Shown: positions 8,721-18,363 of the stretch, one piece after another
How positions within the stretch are numbered: position 1 is the first letter of the stretch
How the letters are laid out: the number at the start of each line of letters is the position of its first letter
From: Thermodesulfovibrionales bacterium
GTDB taxonomy: Bacteria > Nitrospirota > Thermodesulfovibrionia > Thermodesulfovibrionales > UBA9159
DNA length: 43,846 bases
Reading direction: 5' to 3'
NCBI GenBank assembly: GCA_035686305.1
Contig: DASRZP010000094.1
Span: 1 to 43,846 of the forward strand
Notes under the pieces: model-generated
Seen by the model: only the letters and a program-made list of their open reading frames with translations
Databases searched by the model: none
Told to the model about the DNA's origin: nothing
Translations under genes and position numbers: made by a program

Positions 8721-9371
8721 TCACTGCAGAAACTCGTGACAATGTTTGCAGAGGCCGTCTGTATTCTGAGCTTCATAGCGAAATAATTTTCCCCACTCAG
8801 AGGAGTGAGGCACATGGCAGCTCAAACAATTAAATGGTTTCCCTTTCCTTTGACGGTCTTTGAGCCCTGTCAGGGGATGCGCATGGGGAGGAGAACCCAC
8901 CATCAAATGGGGCTTCGTAAAGATGTCCTCATGGCATTGCCTGCAAAGTTGAGACGGCTCTTTCGTAAGGAGAGAATTATTTGGTCCTGAGTGAGGGACA
9001 TGACAGCTAAGGCACATCCCGCCCGCAACGGGAGCATGCTGGCTCTTTTTTGTAAACTCATCTTTCGAGTGACACTGGTAACAGAGCTTCGGGGCTTCTT
9101 CTTTAAGTCCCTTTTTCCCGGTAAACTTATGGGGAATTGCGGATGCATCGACTCCAGCATGACAGCTTTCACATCCCATCTGAACTGCTGCATGCACTAC
9201 TCGACCTTCTGTCAGGTCTTTATGGCAATCAAGGCAATTGATCGCCTGAGAAGATGCTGAATTAGCCAAGAGGAGAACTAATACAGGAATGGAAGACACC
9301 CGGAAGATCCTTTTCATAGTCACAGTTACAGCATTACTTATATCCATGATTATTTTATAACACAATTTCAT
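8721..9371 (-). CDS. Seven-haem periplasmic c-type cytochrome, doubled-CXXCH family
   Basis: 216 residues if translated from the first ATG. The better start is probably the internal ATG at 9317, giving MKRIFRVSSIPVLVLLLANSAS and a clean Sec signal cleaved near SSQA. The mature protein has seven CXXCH haem-c motifs: CLDCH, CESCH, CYQCH, CLSCH, CRQCH, CLSCH and CKHCH. Several are followed by the VPH(S)G or VPHSS spacing typical of the doubled-CXXCH domain of dissimilatory electron-transfer cytochromes. Extra histidines could be distal haem ligands. It is a lone redox gene between membrane glycosyltransferases and on the opposite strand, so it is probably an independent unit. Partners cannot be deduced from the neighbourhood. 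Confidence 0.88.
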   Translation of the reverse strand: MKLCYKIIMDISNAVTVTMKRIFRVSSIPVLVLLLANSASSQAINCLDCHKDLTEGRVVHAAVQMGCESCHAGVDASAIPHKFTGKKGLKEEAPKLCYQCHSKDEFTKKSQHAPVAGGMCLSCHVPHSGPNNSLLTKEPSQLCRQCHEDIFTKPHLMVGSPPHAHPLTGLKDRQRKGKPFNCLSCHVPHSSEWGKLFRYEAQNTDGLCKHCHEFLQ

Positions 9372-9389
9372 ATCAGCTTCAACAGGTCA

Positions 9390-9497
9390 TTAGACTACAG
9401 AGAGTGTGTTCACACGGAAGACAGCACTTCTCTTCTCCCTGAACCTTTCATAGGGTGTTTGTTCATTCAGAGCTGAATGGGGGTCTTCCATAGTCAT
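9390..9497 (-). pseudogene. Possible transposase C-terminal remnant or short ORF
   Basis: A 35-codon minus-strand frame (ATG 9497, stop 9392-9390) has a strong AGGAGG 6 bases before its ATG. It contains DPHSALNEQTPYERFREKR, closely resembling the (R)PHSALGYLTPYE tail of IS3/IS481-type transposases after the last catalytic residue. Either it is a decayed 3' end whose ATG and Shine-Dalgarno are coincidental, or it is a short expressed remnant. The rest of 9372-9704 shows no gene. Confidence 0.35.
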
Positions 9498-9704
9498 AGA
9501 AATCCTCCTATTCTGTCAGTATTCACTGGACAGGTGGTATGGCGTCGGTTAATTGGCGACCTTTGTCAACCCTGCTGTGGGGTTTAGCAAAACAATCGCA
9601 TATGCTATAGTGATAATAGATATGAAACTACCGGTTGTCGCCCCACATCAGGCCTGTACTCAAGCATAATCTCTTGCCGTGACCCCGGGAGCCACGAGAT
9701 TAGT

Positions 9705-11567
9705 ATGAAAGAACCGGAACAGCCCACCAATCTGGATTATAAGAACTATCTCATCCCAGTGATGATTGCTCTAGTTGGCCTGCTTTCCTACTCCAACAGT
9801 TTTACCGTTCCATTCCAGTTCGACGACGATGGCTATATCGTTAATAACCCAGCCATCAAGACATTTCACTACATCTTAGCCCCTGCCGACGTTGCGACGC
9901 TCACCCAGGGCTCACCCGAGGCATTCCCGGTTAGCCTCCGGTATGCGTTCATGACACGTATAATAGCATATGCCTCATTTGCCATGAACTACAGGCTTAA
10001 TGGTCTCAACGTGGTTGGTTATCATCTTGTTAACCTATTAATCCACATCGTCAGCGCAATGCTGGTTTTCTGGATCGTCAAAGCTACCTCAAAGACCGAT
10101 TATTTCGGTGCCGTGGCCGGATGGAATAGCACGCGGCTCTGCGGTGCCATCGCCGCGGCTTCCGCGTTGCTGTTCGTCAGCCATCCTGTCCAGACACAGG
10201 CTGTGACCTACCTAACTCAGCGCTTCGCTTCACTGGCCGCCTGTTTAGGCCTTCTTGCCCTGTTTCTGTACATTGCCAGTAGGCTTTCCTCCTCCGGTCA
10301 TAAACGTTCTGTGCTTTATACTACTTCCTTGCTCTCCACTGTCGCAGCTATGTTGACCAAGGAGTTCACCGTCACGTTGCCGTTCGTCATCGCATTATAC
10401 GAGATTACTTTTTTTACGGGAAGGATAAGGAATAGACTTAAGATACTGGCACCGTTTGCTGTCACCCTCGCGATTATCCCCTCGCTGGTTTTCATCCAGC
10501 AGGGCTCTATGACCACGCTTGAAAGCACCATGAGGACCATCACCGCTGCCAATGTGTCCAACATTACGAGAACCGACTATCTCTTGACTCAGTTCCGGGT
10601 GATCATATTTTACTTGCGGCTGCTCTTCTTCCCCATCAACCAGAATGTGGACCACGACGTCATGATCTACCATTCTCTCTTCACACCGCCGGTATTTGTC
10701 TCGTTCGTTGCCCTGTTGACGTTATTCTTCCTGGGGGTCTTTCTCTATAGGGCGTCCAATAGGGAAAAGGCATATCCCGAATTAAGACTTGCGTCGTTCG
10801 GCATCATCTGGTTTTTTATTACGATGTCTGTTGAATCAAGCATCGTCCCTATGGGTGAACTGGCAGCCGAGTATCGACTCTATCTTCCTTCGGTCGGCGT
10901 TATTTTAGCCACTGTCTCTATAGGGGGGGTCGCAGCACGGAGAATATCTCGACCCCAAACTCTACGTTCATTATTGCTATATGGTCTGTGTGGAGTTATT
11001 GTCCTTATGTTCTCGTTGGCAACTCATGCGAGGAACAAGGTATGGGCGAGCGAAATATCCCTCTGGGAAGATGCGGCCCGCAAGAGTCCCTTAAGAGTTC
11101 GGCCGCATCAGAATTTAGGGATGTATTATGCGTTTGAGGGGTATCTGGAGGATGCCAAACGCGAGCTAATGACTGCTCTCGCGCTGGAACCCAATGACCC
11201 CAAGCTACACAACAATTTGGGCATGTTATACAAAAAGATGAAAGCCTACGACCAGGCAGTCGAGGAGTACAGCACTGTGCTCAGGCTCGCGCCCGGAGAC
11301 GCCATAGTCCACTACAACCTGGGGAACGTTTACCTGGAGCAGGGCAGGGTCCCGGAGGCTGTCCAAGAATACCAAGTCACCGTGAGACTGATTCCTGACT
11401 ACGATGAGGCTCATAACAACCTGGGAATTGCTTATTGTCAGAGCGGACAGTTCGATGCGGCGATTCGCGAATATAACCTAGCGTTGCGGCTTAACCCCCA
11501 AAATGTGAAGGCCCGAAACAACCTGACGAACTGCGTCAAGAAAGCGGCCGCATCGACCAATAATTAG
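9705..11567 (+). CDS. TMTC-like GT-C glycosyltransferase with C-terminal TPRs (class II)
   Basis: 620 residues. Loop 1 has PFQFDDDGYIVNNPAIK (acidic residues 40-42), which differs from the WDD class. It is followed by a long loop, then MNYRLNGLNVVGYHLVNLLIHI, SHPVQTQAVTYLTQRFASLA, TKEFTVTLPFVIALYE and MGELAAEYRLYLPSVG. About ten TM helices lead into four to five TPRs (about 455-612), for example PNDPKLHNNLGMLYKKMKAY. There is no cysteine tail. It belongs with 31440-33593 and 37180-39342, which share the HPVQT(E)AVT and RF(T/A)SLA signatures. Predicted function: sugar transfer from a lipid-linked donor to exported proteins or glycans. Only a weak GGGAG precedes the ATG at a long distance. Confidence 0.82.
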   Translation: MKEPEQPTNLDYKNYLIPVMIALVGLLSYSNSFTVPFQFDDDGYIVNNPAIKTFHYILAPADVATLTQGSPEAFPVSLRYAFMTRIIAYASFAMNYRLNGLNVVGYHLVNLLIHIVSAMLVFWIVKATSKTDYFGAVAGWNSTRLCGAIAAASALLFVSHPVQTQAVTYLTQRFASLAACLGLLALFLYIASRLSSSGHKRSVLYTTSLLSTVAAMLTKEFTVTLPFVIALYEITFFTGRIRNRLKILAPFAVTLAIIPSLVFIQQGSMTTLESTMRTITAANVSNITRTDYLLTQFRVIIFYLRLLFFPINQNVDHDVMIYHSLFTPPVFVSFVALLTLFFLGVFLYRASNREKAYPELRLASFGIIWFFITMSVESSIVPMGELAAEYRLYLPSVGVILATVSIGGVAARRISRPQTLRSLLLYGLCGVIVLMFSLATHARNKVWASEISLWEDAARKSPLRVRPHQNLGMYYAFEGYLEDAKRELMTALALEPNDPKLHNNLGMLYKKMKAYDQAVEEYSTVLRLAPGDAIVHYNLGNVYLEQGRVPEAVQEYQVTVRLIPDYDEAHNNLGIAYCQSGQFDAAIREYNLALRLNPQNVKARNNLTNCVKKAAASTNN

Positions 11568-11670
11568 GACAGGAGCGGACATCGGATCTCCTGGATTGAC
11601 GACGGCAGGAGATATACGTTGGTAGAGCAGGCTGAAGCACTGGAAAGAGTAAGGATCAGGTAAACTGACG

Positions 11671-11691
11671 ACACTTTTCTTGAAGTGTTTC
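11671..11691 (+). terminator. Weak stem-loop between convergent genes
   Basis: ACACTT and AAGTGT form a 6-bp stem with a 6-base loop, followed by a short TTTCCC. It lies between the convergent genes ending at 11567 and 11759. It is weak and could serve at most the plus-strand transcript. Confidence 0.25.
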
Positions 11692-11758
11692 CCTTCATGT
11701 CTCATGATTCGCTCTATGCTAAACTTATTCAGACAAGAACAATCAAAATATATTCGAT

Positions 11759-13636
11759 CTATTGGGCGAAATATCTGCGCACAAGGATATTGAATTCGCG
11801 GAGTCCCCGGAGGCTGTCGAGGGCCGGATTTTCCCTGATGTTCCGAAGGTCATTGTATCCCATCTGAAGCGCGCTCTCCAGGTGGACCAGAGCCTCCTGT
11901 GGATGACCGCCTCGTGCATCTACACCAGCAAGCGCATATTCGAGGTATGCAGCGTCTCCGCCTGCGAGTATGGCCATTCCATAATATCTCTTTGCCATAT
12001 CGAGCTTGTTCATCTCGCTGTAGACGTCTCCCAGTCCGGACAACGCCTGAGGCGACTGGGGATTCAGCGCCAATGCTTTTTGAAATGTTTGTTCTGCCTT
12101 TTCGAACTCGTGGGAAAGGTAATAGTTAATTCCCAGGTTCAGAAGAGCATTCATTTTATAGGGAAACAACTCCACTGCCTTCAGCAGAAAGGGCCTCGCT
12201 TCGGCTATTTTACCCGTGCTGTTGTAAAGGGCGCCCAAATTGTTCAGGGCAAGTTCGTAATCAGGGTCAATCGACAACGCCTTCAGAAGGGCGTCCGCTG
12301 CTTCTATCGGCCGCCCAGCGTCGATATATGCCATGCCAAGACCGTTCCAGGCGAGCGGGGAGGTCGGTGTCTTGGTCGTCACGTCCTTCCACAGCGACAG
12401 GTCATTGCTCCAAACCGATGTCCTCTGCCATGAAAGATAGGGCAGAGGCAGTACGATGAGGCAAAGTGCTGCCGCAACGACCCTCATGCGAAGATCCAGC
12501 GCGGTAAGATCCCTGGGAAATGCCAGCAGTCCGTAACATGCAGCCGCCCCGAGCATTGGGAAATACAGATAACGATCATTTATCAGCGTTACCAGAGAGA
12601 CAATTTGAGAGACCGGCAGGAGGGCCGTAAAAAAAAGTGCGTACCAGAAACAGAACTGTGTTCTTTTCCTATAGAGGAAGCACCCTACGGCACAAAGAAC
12701 AGCAGCAAAGAGGGCAGAAAACCCGACGGAGGCGTCCATGTGCACCTTCATAGGGGGCATATACACAGCACTCAGCCCCCTGGGCCAAAAAATCAGCTTG
12801 AAGTACCGCGTGAGGACCGTGAGCATGGTATAGAAGATGCCGAGGGGACCTTCGATGGAATAGGAGATTCTCCCCCCCTCATGTTCCGGCAGTTGGCTTT
12901 TGAGGGCAATGAGGACCGTGGCACTCGCTACAAGCAGAAAGGGAATCTTGTCGGTCAGCCATCGGACTTGGCGCGACCCCTTAAGATAGCAGAGGTCGTA
13001 GAGTATGAAAACCAGCGGCAGAATGACAGATACCGATTTTGAGAGCACAGCGAGCACAAAGGCAACAACCGAGCACACATAAAAGCGCATGCGCCGCGGC
13101 TCAGGCATCGTCCGGTAGGAGATATGACAATGAAATGACGCCAGGCAAAAAAACATGGCGAGTAGATTTTTTCGTTCCGATATCCAAGCGACGGATTCCA
13201 CCTGGACGGGGTGAAAGAGGAAGATAAAGGCTGCAAGGAACGCTAGGGCCTTGTTCCGATGTAGCCGCATAAGCAGCGCATAGAATAGCAGGCCATTGGC
13301 AGCATGCATGACCACATTGGAAAGAATAAAACCGCGGGGATTCAATCCCCACGCCTCGTAGTCAAGCATATAGGAGATGATATGAATGGGTGCGTAATTG
13401 CCTATGTAAAACCGCGTAAATGCATCTTTTAAGTTACCCCAGGTTATTCCTCGTATTGCTTCATTTTCGACAACATAGAGGCTGTCGTCCCAATTCGAAA
13501 GGAAACTATGGCCGAGCGTGTCGGCATACACAGCGAAGGTGGCACCGACCAGGACAATGCAGAGCGCCATATGCACAGCTATGTTCTTATGGGCGATACT
13601 AATCACGCCCGACCGCTTCGGCGGAAATGAAAGCAT
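11759..13636 (-). CDS. TMTC-like GT-C glycosyltransferase with C-terminal TPRs (class I-related)
   Basis: 625 residues. Loop 1 carries SNWDDSLYVVENEAIRGI (W49-D50-D51). Later motifs are GNYAPIHIISYMLDYEAWGLNP, HPVQVESVAWISERKNLLA, SKSVSVILPLVFILYD and NDRYLYFPMLGA. Around ten TM helices precede five TPRs (about 425-570), then an unusual tail, EALVHLESALQMGYNDLRNIRENPALDSLRGLREF, the familiar TPR-end form that follows an unstructured repeat. It lacks the AC-x-GD-x2-AC tail of the 6662/13867/28732 group. It converges with 9705-11567 and diverges from 13867-15924, so it must have its own promoter. A later ATG (M23) is possible, but the basic N-terminus looks natural. Confidence 0.82.
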   Translation of the reverse strand: MLSFPPKRSGVISIAHKNIAVHMALCIVLVGATFAVYADTLGHSFLSNWDDSLYVVENEAIRGITWGNLKDAFTRFYIGNYAPIHIISYMLDYEAWGLNPRGFILSNVVMHAANGLLFYALLMRLHRNKALAFLAAFIFLFHPVQVESVAWISERKNLLAMFFCLASFHCHISYRTMPEPRRMRFYVCSVVAFVLAVLSKSVSVILPLVFILYDLCYLKGSRQVRWLTDKIPFLLVASATVLIALKSQLPEHEGGRISYSIEGPLGIFYTMLTVLTRYFKLIFWPRGLSAVYMPPMKVHMDASVGFSALFAAVLCAVGCFLYRKRTQFCFWYALFFTALLPVSQIVSLVTLINDRYLYFPMLGAAACYGLLAFPRDLTALDLRMRVVAAALCLIVLPLPYLSWQRTSVWSNDLSLWKDVTTKTPTSPLAWNGLGMAYIDAGRPIEAADALLKALSIDPDYELALNNLGALYNSTGKIAEARPFLLKAVELFPYKMNALLNLGINYYLSHEFEKAEQTFQKALALNPQSPQALSGLGDVYSEMNKLDMAKRYYGMAILAGGDAAYLEYALAGVDARGGHPQEALVHLESALQMGYNDLRNIRENPALDSLRGLREFNILVRRYFAQ

Positions 13637-13866
13637 AATCCAATGATATCAAAGTGCGTATGGAGCATCAAACTATTTCTGTAACCATTTATTGTTTTCT
13701 CATGGAATATGCCTATATTGACAGCACTTTGACCGGGCACAGCAAGACATGCATGTCGCCAAACTCATGGTCAAAGCCGGTCTCACCTTCACTTGACAGT
13801 CCTGCCATCATGGTGATAGCCTTTCACCTGGTGTGTCGATCTCCTGGAACTCCTTTTCGGGGTACG

Positions 13867-15924
13867 ATGAGACAAACAAATAAGCGCACATATTCTCTGG
13901 CGGGACTTGTTGGCGTCATCACGTTCCTAGTATATCTGGGGTCTCTACACAATGATTTCATTGCGGAATGGGATGATGGTGAATATGTTTTAGATAATCC
14001 GTTCATTCGCTCCATCAGTCCAGCATTTTTTAAGTGGGCTTTTTTTGACTTTTACTCCAGCAACTGGCATCCCCTCACTTGGATATCCCATGCTTTAGAC
14101 TACGCTATCTGGGGATTGAATCCTCTGGGACATCACGTCAGCAATAATATCCTCCATGCAGTCAATGTCTTTCTAGTGGTCGTGCTCATCATGAGACTAC
14201 AGGAATTTGCAAAGGGAACGGTCCCGAGCGGGCAGAAGGGGGCGACGCTGAATGAGGCTGGAATGCTGATAACCGCTGGAGTGACAGGCTTATTATTTGG
14301 TCTTCATCCCATACACGTAGAGTCAGTGGCGTGGATTGCCGAACGGAAGGACCTCCTCTGCGCCTTGTTTTTTTTGCTCAGCATACTGGCGCATTTGAGG
14401 TATGTGTCTCCTTCACCACTATCGCCTCACCTGAAGTGCGGGGAGGCAGGTTTCTTCCCCTTTTGGAGGGAGGATGGCTGGGTGGGGAGAAAATGGTATT
14501 TCCTTTCCCTATCTATTTTTGTCCTTGCACTGATGAGCAAACCGATGGCAGTGAGCCTGCCCATAGTTCTGCTCATTCTCGACTGGTATCCGTTAAGCAG
14601 ACTGCACCCCGGCAAGGCAGCGCTAGCGGCATTTGTGGAGAAAATTCCCTTTTTCGCATTCAGCCTGATATCTTCGGCCCTTACTATCCTGGCACAGAGG
14701 GCAGGGGGGGCAATTATAGAGATTCGTGTTGTTCCCTTGTCGTCGCGGTTGCTGATTGCGGTCCAGTCGTTAGTCGCCTATATTGAGAAGATGATCGTGC
14801 CGATAGAGTTGATTCCCTACTATCCCTATCCGAAGGGCGTTGCACTCTTCTCTGTGAAAAGTCTGCTCGCCATTGCCTTGGTTGTCGGGATAACGTTCGC
14901 TTGTGCCATGATCTCCAGCAAGCAAAAAGTATGGCTAGCTGCTTTGGGTTATTATGCCATCACCCTGCTTCCTGTGATTGGCATCGTCCAGGTGGGAAGT
15001 CAATCGATGGCGGACAGGTATACTTATCTGCCCAGCCTCGCGCCTTTCCTGATCGTCGGCCTGGGAGCCTCATGGGTTTACAATAGGATGATGATCAACC
15101 GACAACGGCCCGCATTAATAGTGGGGATTTTCTTTCTTTGTACGGGAGTTGTGATATTCGGTTGCCTGTCATTCTTGACAATTCGGCAGATACATATTTG
15201 GGAAAACGGCCTCTCGGTGTGGAGTTATGTTGTCGAAAAGGAACCTGGGAGGGCTTCGATTGCGTATACCAATCTTGGTTTAGTTTATCAAAAAATGGGT
15301 CGGCTTAGTGGTGCACTGGAAAACTATGAGAAGGCAATCGCACTGGATAAATATGACTATCTGGCCTATAACAACCGGGGTACGATATTTTATAAGTTGG
15401 GTCAATTCGACAAGGCTGTCCAGAGCTATGACAAAGCGGTCACGCTGAAGCCAGATGATTACAGGGCCTATTACAATCGCGCTTTGACATATGATAAAGT
15501 CGGCAGGCTGAATGAAGCTATTGAGGACTTGCAAAGGGCGGTGAGATTGAAGGGAGGGGATCCCCTGATACTCAATAACCTGGGGTTGCTCTATGGGAAA
15601 GCAGGTATGTATGAAAGGTCCATTGCAGCCTTAACTGAAGCCATTGCACTTGAGCCTAACAATCCGGCTACATATAACAACCGTGGGATATCCTATGCGT
15701 CCATCAATCAATATACGATGGCTATAGAGGACTTTAGCAAGACGATCCTCTTGAATGAGAATTATGCTATCGTTTATTTCTCACGGGGAGACGCCTATTT
15801 CAAAACAGGTGCGATAGCGCTTGCCCTTGCCGATTTTGCAAAGGGTTGCAGTCTTGGTGACGCAGATGCATGCAACGCCTTGCAGAAGGCAAGAATGATG
15901 ATGACGAAGCCTCAGGAAAAATGA
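13867..15924 (+). CDS. TMTC-like GT-C glycosyltransferase with C-terminal TPRs (class I)
   Basis: 685 residues. The frame is open from an ATG at 13654, but the first 71 residues are not membrane-like. The ATG at 13867 (MRQTNKRTYSLAG) aligns with the starts of the 6662 and 28732 paralogues, so I chose it. Motifs: AEWDDGEYVLDNPFIRSI (W35-D36-D37), SNWHPLTWISHALDYAIWG, LHPIHVESVAWIAERKDLL, SKPMAVSLPIVLLILDWYPL and SMADRYTYLPSL. Seven or so TPRs run from about residue 455 to 675. The protein ends FAKGCSLGDADACNAL, the two-cysteine tail. It is the closest relative of 28732-30762, which lies inverted 13 kb away. Confidence 0.84.
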   Translation: MRQTNKRTYSLAGLVGVITFLVYLGSLHNDFIAEWDDGEYVLDNPFIRSISPAFFKWAFFDFYSSNWHPLTWISHALDYAIWGLNPLGHHVSNNILHAVNVFLVVVLIMRLQEFAKGTVPSGQKGATLNEAGMLITAGVTGLLFGLHPIHVESVAWIAERKDLLCALFFLLSILAHLRYVSPSPLSPHLKCGEAGFFPFWREDGWVGRKWYFLSLSIFVLALMSKPMAVSLPIVLLILDWYPLSRLHPGKAALAAFVEKIPFFAFSLISSALTILAQRAGGAIIEIRVVPLSSRLLIAVQSLVAYIEKMIVPIELIPYYPYPKGVALFSVKSLLAIALVVGITFACAMISSKQKVWLAALGYYAITLLPVIGIVQVGSQSMADRYTYLPSLAPFLIVGLGASWVYNRMMINRQRPALIVGIFFLCTGVVIFGCLSFLTIRQIHIWENGLSVWSYVVEKEPGRASIAYTNLGLVYQKMGRLSGALENYEKAIALDKYDYLAYNNRGTIFYKLGQFDKAVQSYDKAVTLKPDDYRAYYNRALTYDKVGRLNEAIEDLQRAVRLKGGDPLILNNLGLLYGKAGMYERSIAALTEAIALEPNNPATYNNRGISYASINQYTMAIEDFSKTILLNENYAIVYFSRGDAYFKTGAIALALADFAKGCSLGDADACNALQKARMMMTKPQEK

Positions 15925-16346
15925 CAGATGTTTGCCACTATAGACGGCGTCTACCGCAAGAGCCATGGGATTTGTTTGGTTGCTGTCCTTGTTCCGTGAG
16001 CTATTGAATCAAAGATCAAGGTCTACCTCGGGAATGACGTGTAAAGAACTTTGCGACCTTTCTCATGTAAAGGGATTTCTGACTCACTACACTCAAAATA
16101 GTATGTATTGCTGTAATGGGCTGAAGCAATCTGATGAGGTTTTTTTGTCGCTGATAATTGTTTCACTCTGAGCAGACCGTACGCGAGATAATGCGCACTG
16201 TTGTTGACAAAGAGTTGACGAAATATTCTATAATTTAAAGAGAGTTTGAACTGCGGGACACTCATAGGCGATCCTGGAGCTATTGCCTAAGAAATAAGAC
16301 TTTGAGCCCCTGAGGCGTTAAGCACCCAAGAGGTTTCCCAGGAAAT
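15925..16346 (+). other. Intergenic stretch upstream of the MFS/spermidine-synthase-like gene
   Basis: No convincing gene: short frames on both strands lack known motifs and good start signals. It holds the candidate promoter at 16204-16234 near its right end and nothing else recognisable. Confidence 0.4.
16204..16234 (+). promoter_or_regulatory. Candidate sigma-70-type promoter
   Basis: A perfect TTGACA (16204-16209) and a perfect TATAAT (16229-16234) are separated by 19 bases, slightly long. Transcription would start about 100 bases before the ATG at 16347. Confidence 0.5.
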
Positions 16347-17825
16347 ATGGCGGCGCGTAAAAATTTTCTCTACATTTATATCCTCGCATTCTTCTCTGGC
16401 ATGTGCATTATGGCCATCGAGTTGTCGGCTTCCAGGCTCATGGCGCCTTTTTTCGGTACCTCCACCTTTGTCTGGACCAATGTCATAGGGATCATTATGG
16501 TGGCACTCTCGATAGGGTACCTGGTTGGCGGGAAACTGGCTGACAGAAGGCCGAATCTTGAAATTCTCCTCAAAATACTCCTCGCCGCCTGTGCGTTCCT
16601 CATTACGATACCTTTTGCTGCTCCATCTGTGGTCGGGGGTATCATGTCGGTATTGAGGCATTCCAAATCCTCCTTTACGTTCATATTTTTCGGATCGCTT
16701 GCCTCAATAACCCTACTTTTTTCCTTGCCGATCCTCCTTATGGGCATGACCAGTCCGTTCCTCATAAGAATCGTCGCCAGCCGCGAAGATGTGGGTAACT
16801 CTGCAGGACATATTTTCGGCATCTCAACGATTGGAAGCATCGTCGGCACTTTTCTTCCAATACTGGTGTTCATTCCAACTTTCGGCACCGGAAGAACTAT
16901 TCTTTTTTTTGCCGTGCTGCTTCTTGGTGTTACCGCGGCCGGTTTTGCGAGGAAGCGTTATGTAATCCTCCCTCTTTTGTGCATAGTGTTTTTGTTAGTC
17001 CCGCTTCCGGCAGCACGGAAGAAATCTGGGCTCATTTACGCGACTGAGTCTGCGTACGAGTATATTGAGGTGCTGGACAATGGACGGTATCGCTTTTTGG
17101 CTTATAACAATATCGCCGGGTTCCAGACCATCGCGAGGAAGGACTCGCCGGTTACGGGGTACTATTTTGATTATTATTCACTTCTCCCTTACCTTACCGG
17201 GAAGAAAGCTGAGACCGTCTGCCTTATCGGTCTCGGCGGGGGGATCATTGCAAACCAGATCCAGTATTTCCATAAAGGAGTGAATGTTGACGGGATTGAA
17301 ATCGATCCGAAGGTCATTACCATAGCAAGGGAATACTTTGCCCTCACCGACAGGACACGAGTTTATAACCAGGACGGACGCATCTTCCTCAACCTCATAA
17401 GCAAGAAGTATGACATCATAATAGTTGACGCGTTCACCCAGCAGATCTATATCCCTTTTCATCTCACGACCGAGAATTTTTTCCGCGAGGCCAAGCAAAA
17501 GATGAATGCTCATGGTATCCTCGCTATCAACCTGGCATGCTTTAGAGACACTTCGCCACTCCTCAAAAGTGTCACCAATACTCTCCTCGCAAGTTTTAGG
17601 AATGTTTACAGGGTAAAGATCCCTGCCACGAACAACAGCCTCATTCTCGCCTCGGATGGTGAGATAGACTTCGGGAAGCTTTCCTCCGCCTCAGGCACCG
17701 AACTCGACGCGATAGCCTTGTACAGCATGAGGTCATTTCAAAAGGTCGAGTTCGACCCAGGCGTCGCTGTTCTTACAGACGACAGAGCTCCTATAGAGCA
17801 TATGGTGGACTGGGAGCTGTTGTAA
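16347..17825 (+). CDS. Fused MFS/spermidine synthase-like membrane protein
   Basis: 492 residues. The N-terminal half has seven to eight TM segments, beginning with the family motif FFSGMCIMAIELSASRLMAPFFG and a DR-rich loop (GGKLADRRP). From about residue 290 comes a Rossmann methyltransferase-like polyamine-synthase domain: VCLIGLGGGIIANQ (glycine-rich loop), GIEIDPKVI (acidic ribose-binding strand), NQDGRIFL and IIIVDAF. In true spermidine synthases the corresponding catalytic motif binds putrescine; here the Asp-x-x-Asp site is not clearly kept, so actual aminopropyl transfer is doubtful. ATG is preceded by AGGA. It has a good promoter upstream and stands alone. A larger relative lies at 39912-42935. 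Confidence 0.8.
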   Translation: MAARKNFLYIYILAFFSGMCIMAIELSASRLMAPFFGTSTFVWTNVIGIIMVALSIGYLVGGKLADRRPNLEILLKILLAACAFLITIPFAAPSVVGGIMSVLRHSKSSFTFIFFGSLASITLLFSLPILLMGMTSPFLIRIVASREDVGNSAGHIFGISTIGSIVGTFLPILVFIPTFGTGRTILFFAVLLLGVTAAGFARKRYVILPLLCIVFLLVPLPAARKKSGLIYATESAYEYIEVLDNGRYRFLAYNNIAGFQTIARKDSPVTGYYFDYYSLLPYLTGKKAETVCLIGLGGGIIANQIQYFHKGVNVDGIEIDPKVITIAREYFALTDRTRVYNQDGRIFLNLISKKYDIIIVDAFTQQIYIPFHLTTENFFREAKQKMNAHGILAINLACFRDTSPLLKSVTNTLLASFRNVYRVKIPATNNSLILASDGEIDFGKLSSASGTELDAIALYSMRSFQKVEFDPGVAVLTDDRAPIEHMVDWELL

Positions 17826-17923
17826 CGATTAAGGGAAAGGGGTGCTTCTCTAGTTCAAGAACGAATTTAGGAAGAACCCCTCCTGTCCGTTACTGTTCCC
17901 GACCTTAGACAAGCCCTTTATCT

Positions 17924-18136
17924 TCAATTCTTTCCAGGAGGCCTCCATATCCACCAATCAAGGATGGACTGTATGTTGAATATTTCAGCTAAGGTACCGA
18001 TTGCGAGGAGAAGGACGTATGCGACAAGGCCAATTATGATCATATAAGCGCCGTACTTGTCAAAGAAGCTCTTTCCCTCGATAACGTTACGCCGCTGTGC
18101 TTCTGGGCTGATGGGTTCCTTTTCGCTTTTTCTCAC
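17924..18136 (-). CDS. Small single-span membrane protein, unknown
   Basis: 70 residues from a GTG start. A charged N-terminus (RKSEKEPISPEAQRRN) precedes one clear membrane helix, YMIIIGLVAYVLLLAIGTLAEIF, then a tryptophan-rich end, DWWIWRPPGKN. That amphipathic design and the absence of low-complexity junk suggest a real gene, but there is no strong Shine-Dalgarno. It is convergent with 16347-17825 and divergent from the signalling operon. Function not recognised. Confidence 0.5.
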   Translation of the reverse strand: MRKSEKEPISPEAQRRNVIEGKSFFDKYGAYMIIIGLVAYVLLLAIGTLAEIFNIQSILDWWIWRPPGKN

Positions 18137-18363
18137 GTGATAAGTGTCTCGTTTAATATTCTACTATCAAGGCCGCTTGTTTGCAACGGGCGGGGGCGCA
18201 TGCCCGCTCAGGAGGCCATTACAGAAAAGGCATTATGGAGCAATGCAGCCGGTGTAGAATGAATAGAATAGACCGAAGCACTTTGTGCATTAAGATGCTG
18301 CCTGAATCGGGCATCAGGTCAAACACATAGGAAAATAACTTAGGAAATGAGTTACAATCACAA

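Noticed and set aside
13654-13866. 71-codon N-terminal extension of the TMTC-like gene
   Set aside because: Not hydrophobic or conserved with the paralogues; the ATG at 13867 aligns with their starts.
15965-16265. Short frames on both strands upstream of the fused MFS/spermidine-synthase-like gene
   Set aside because: No motif or start signal; they overlap the candidate promoter.
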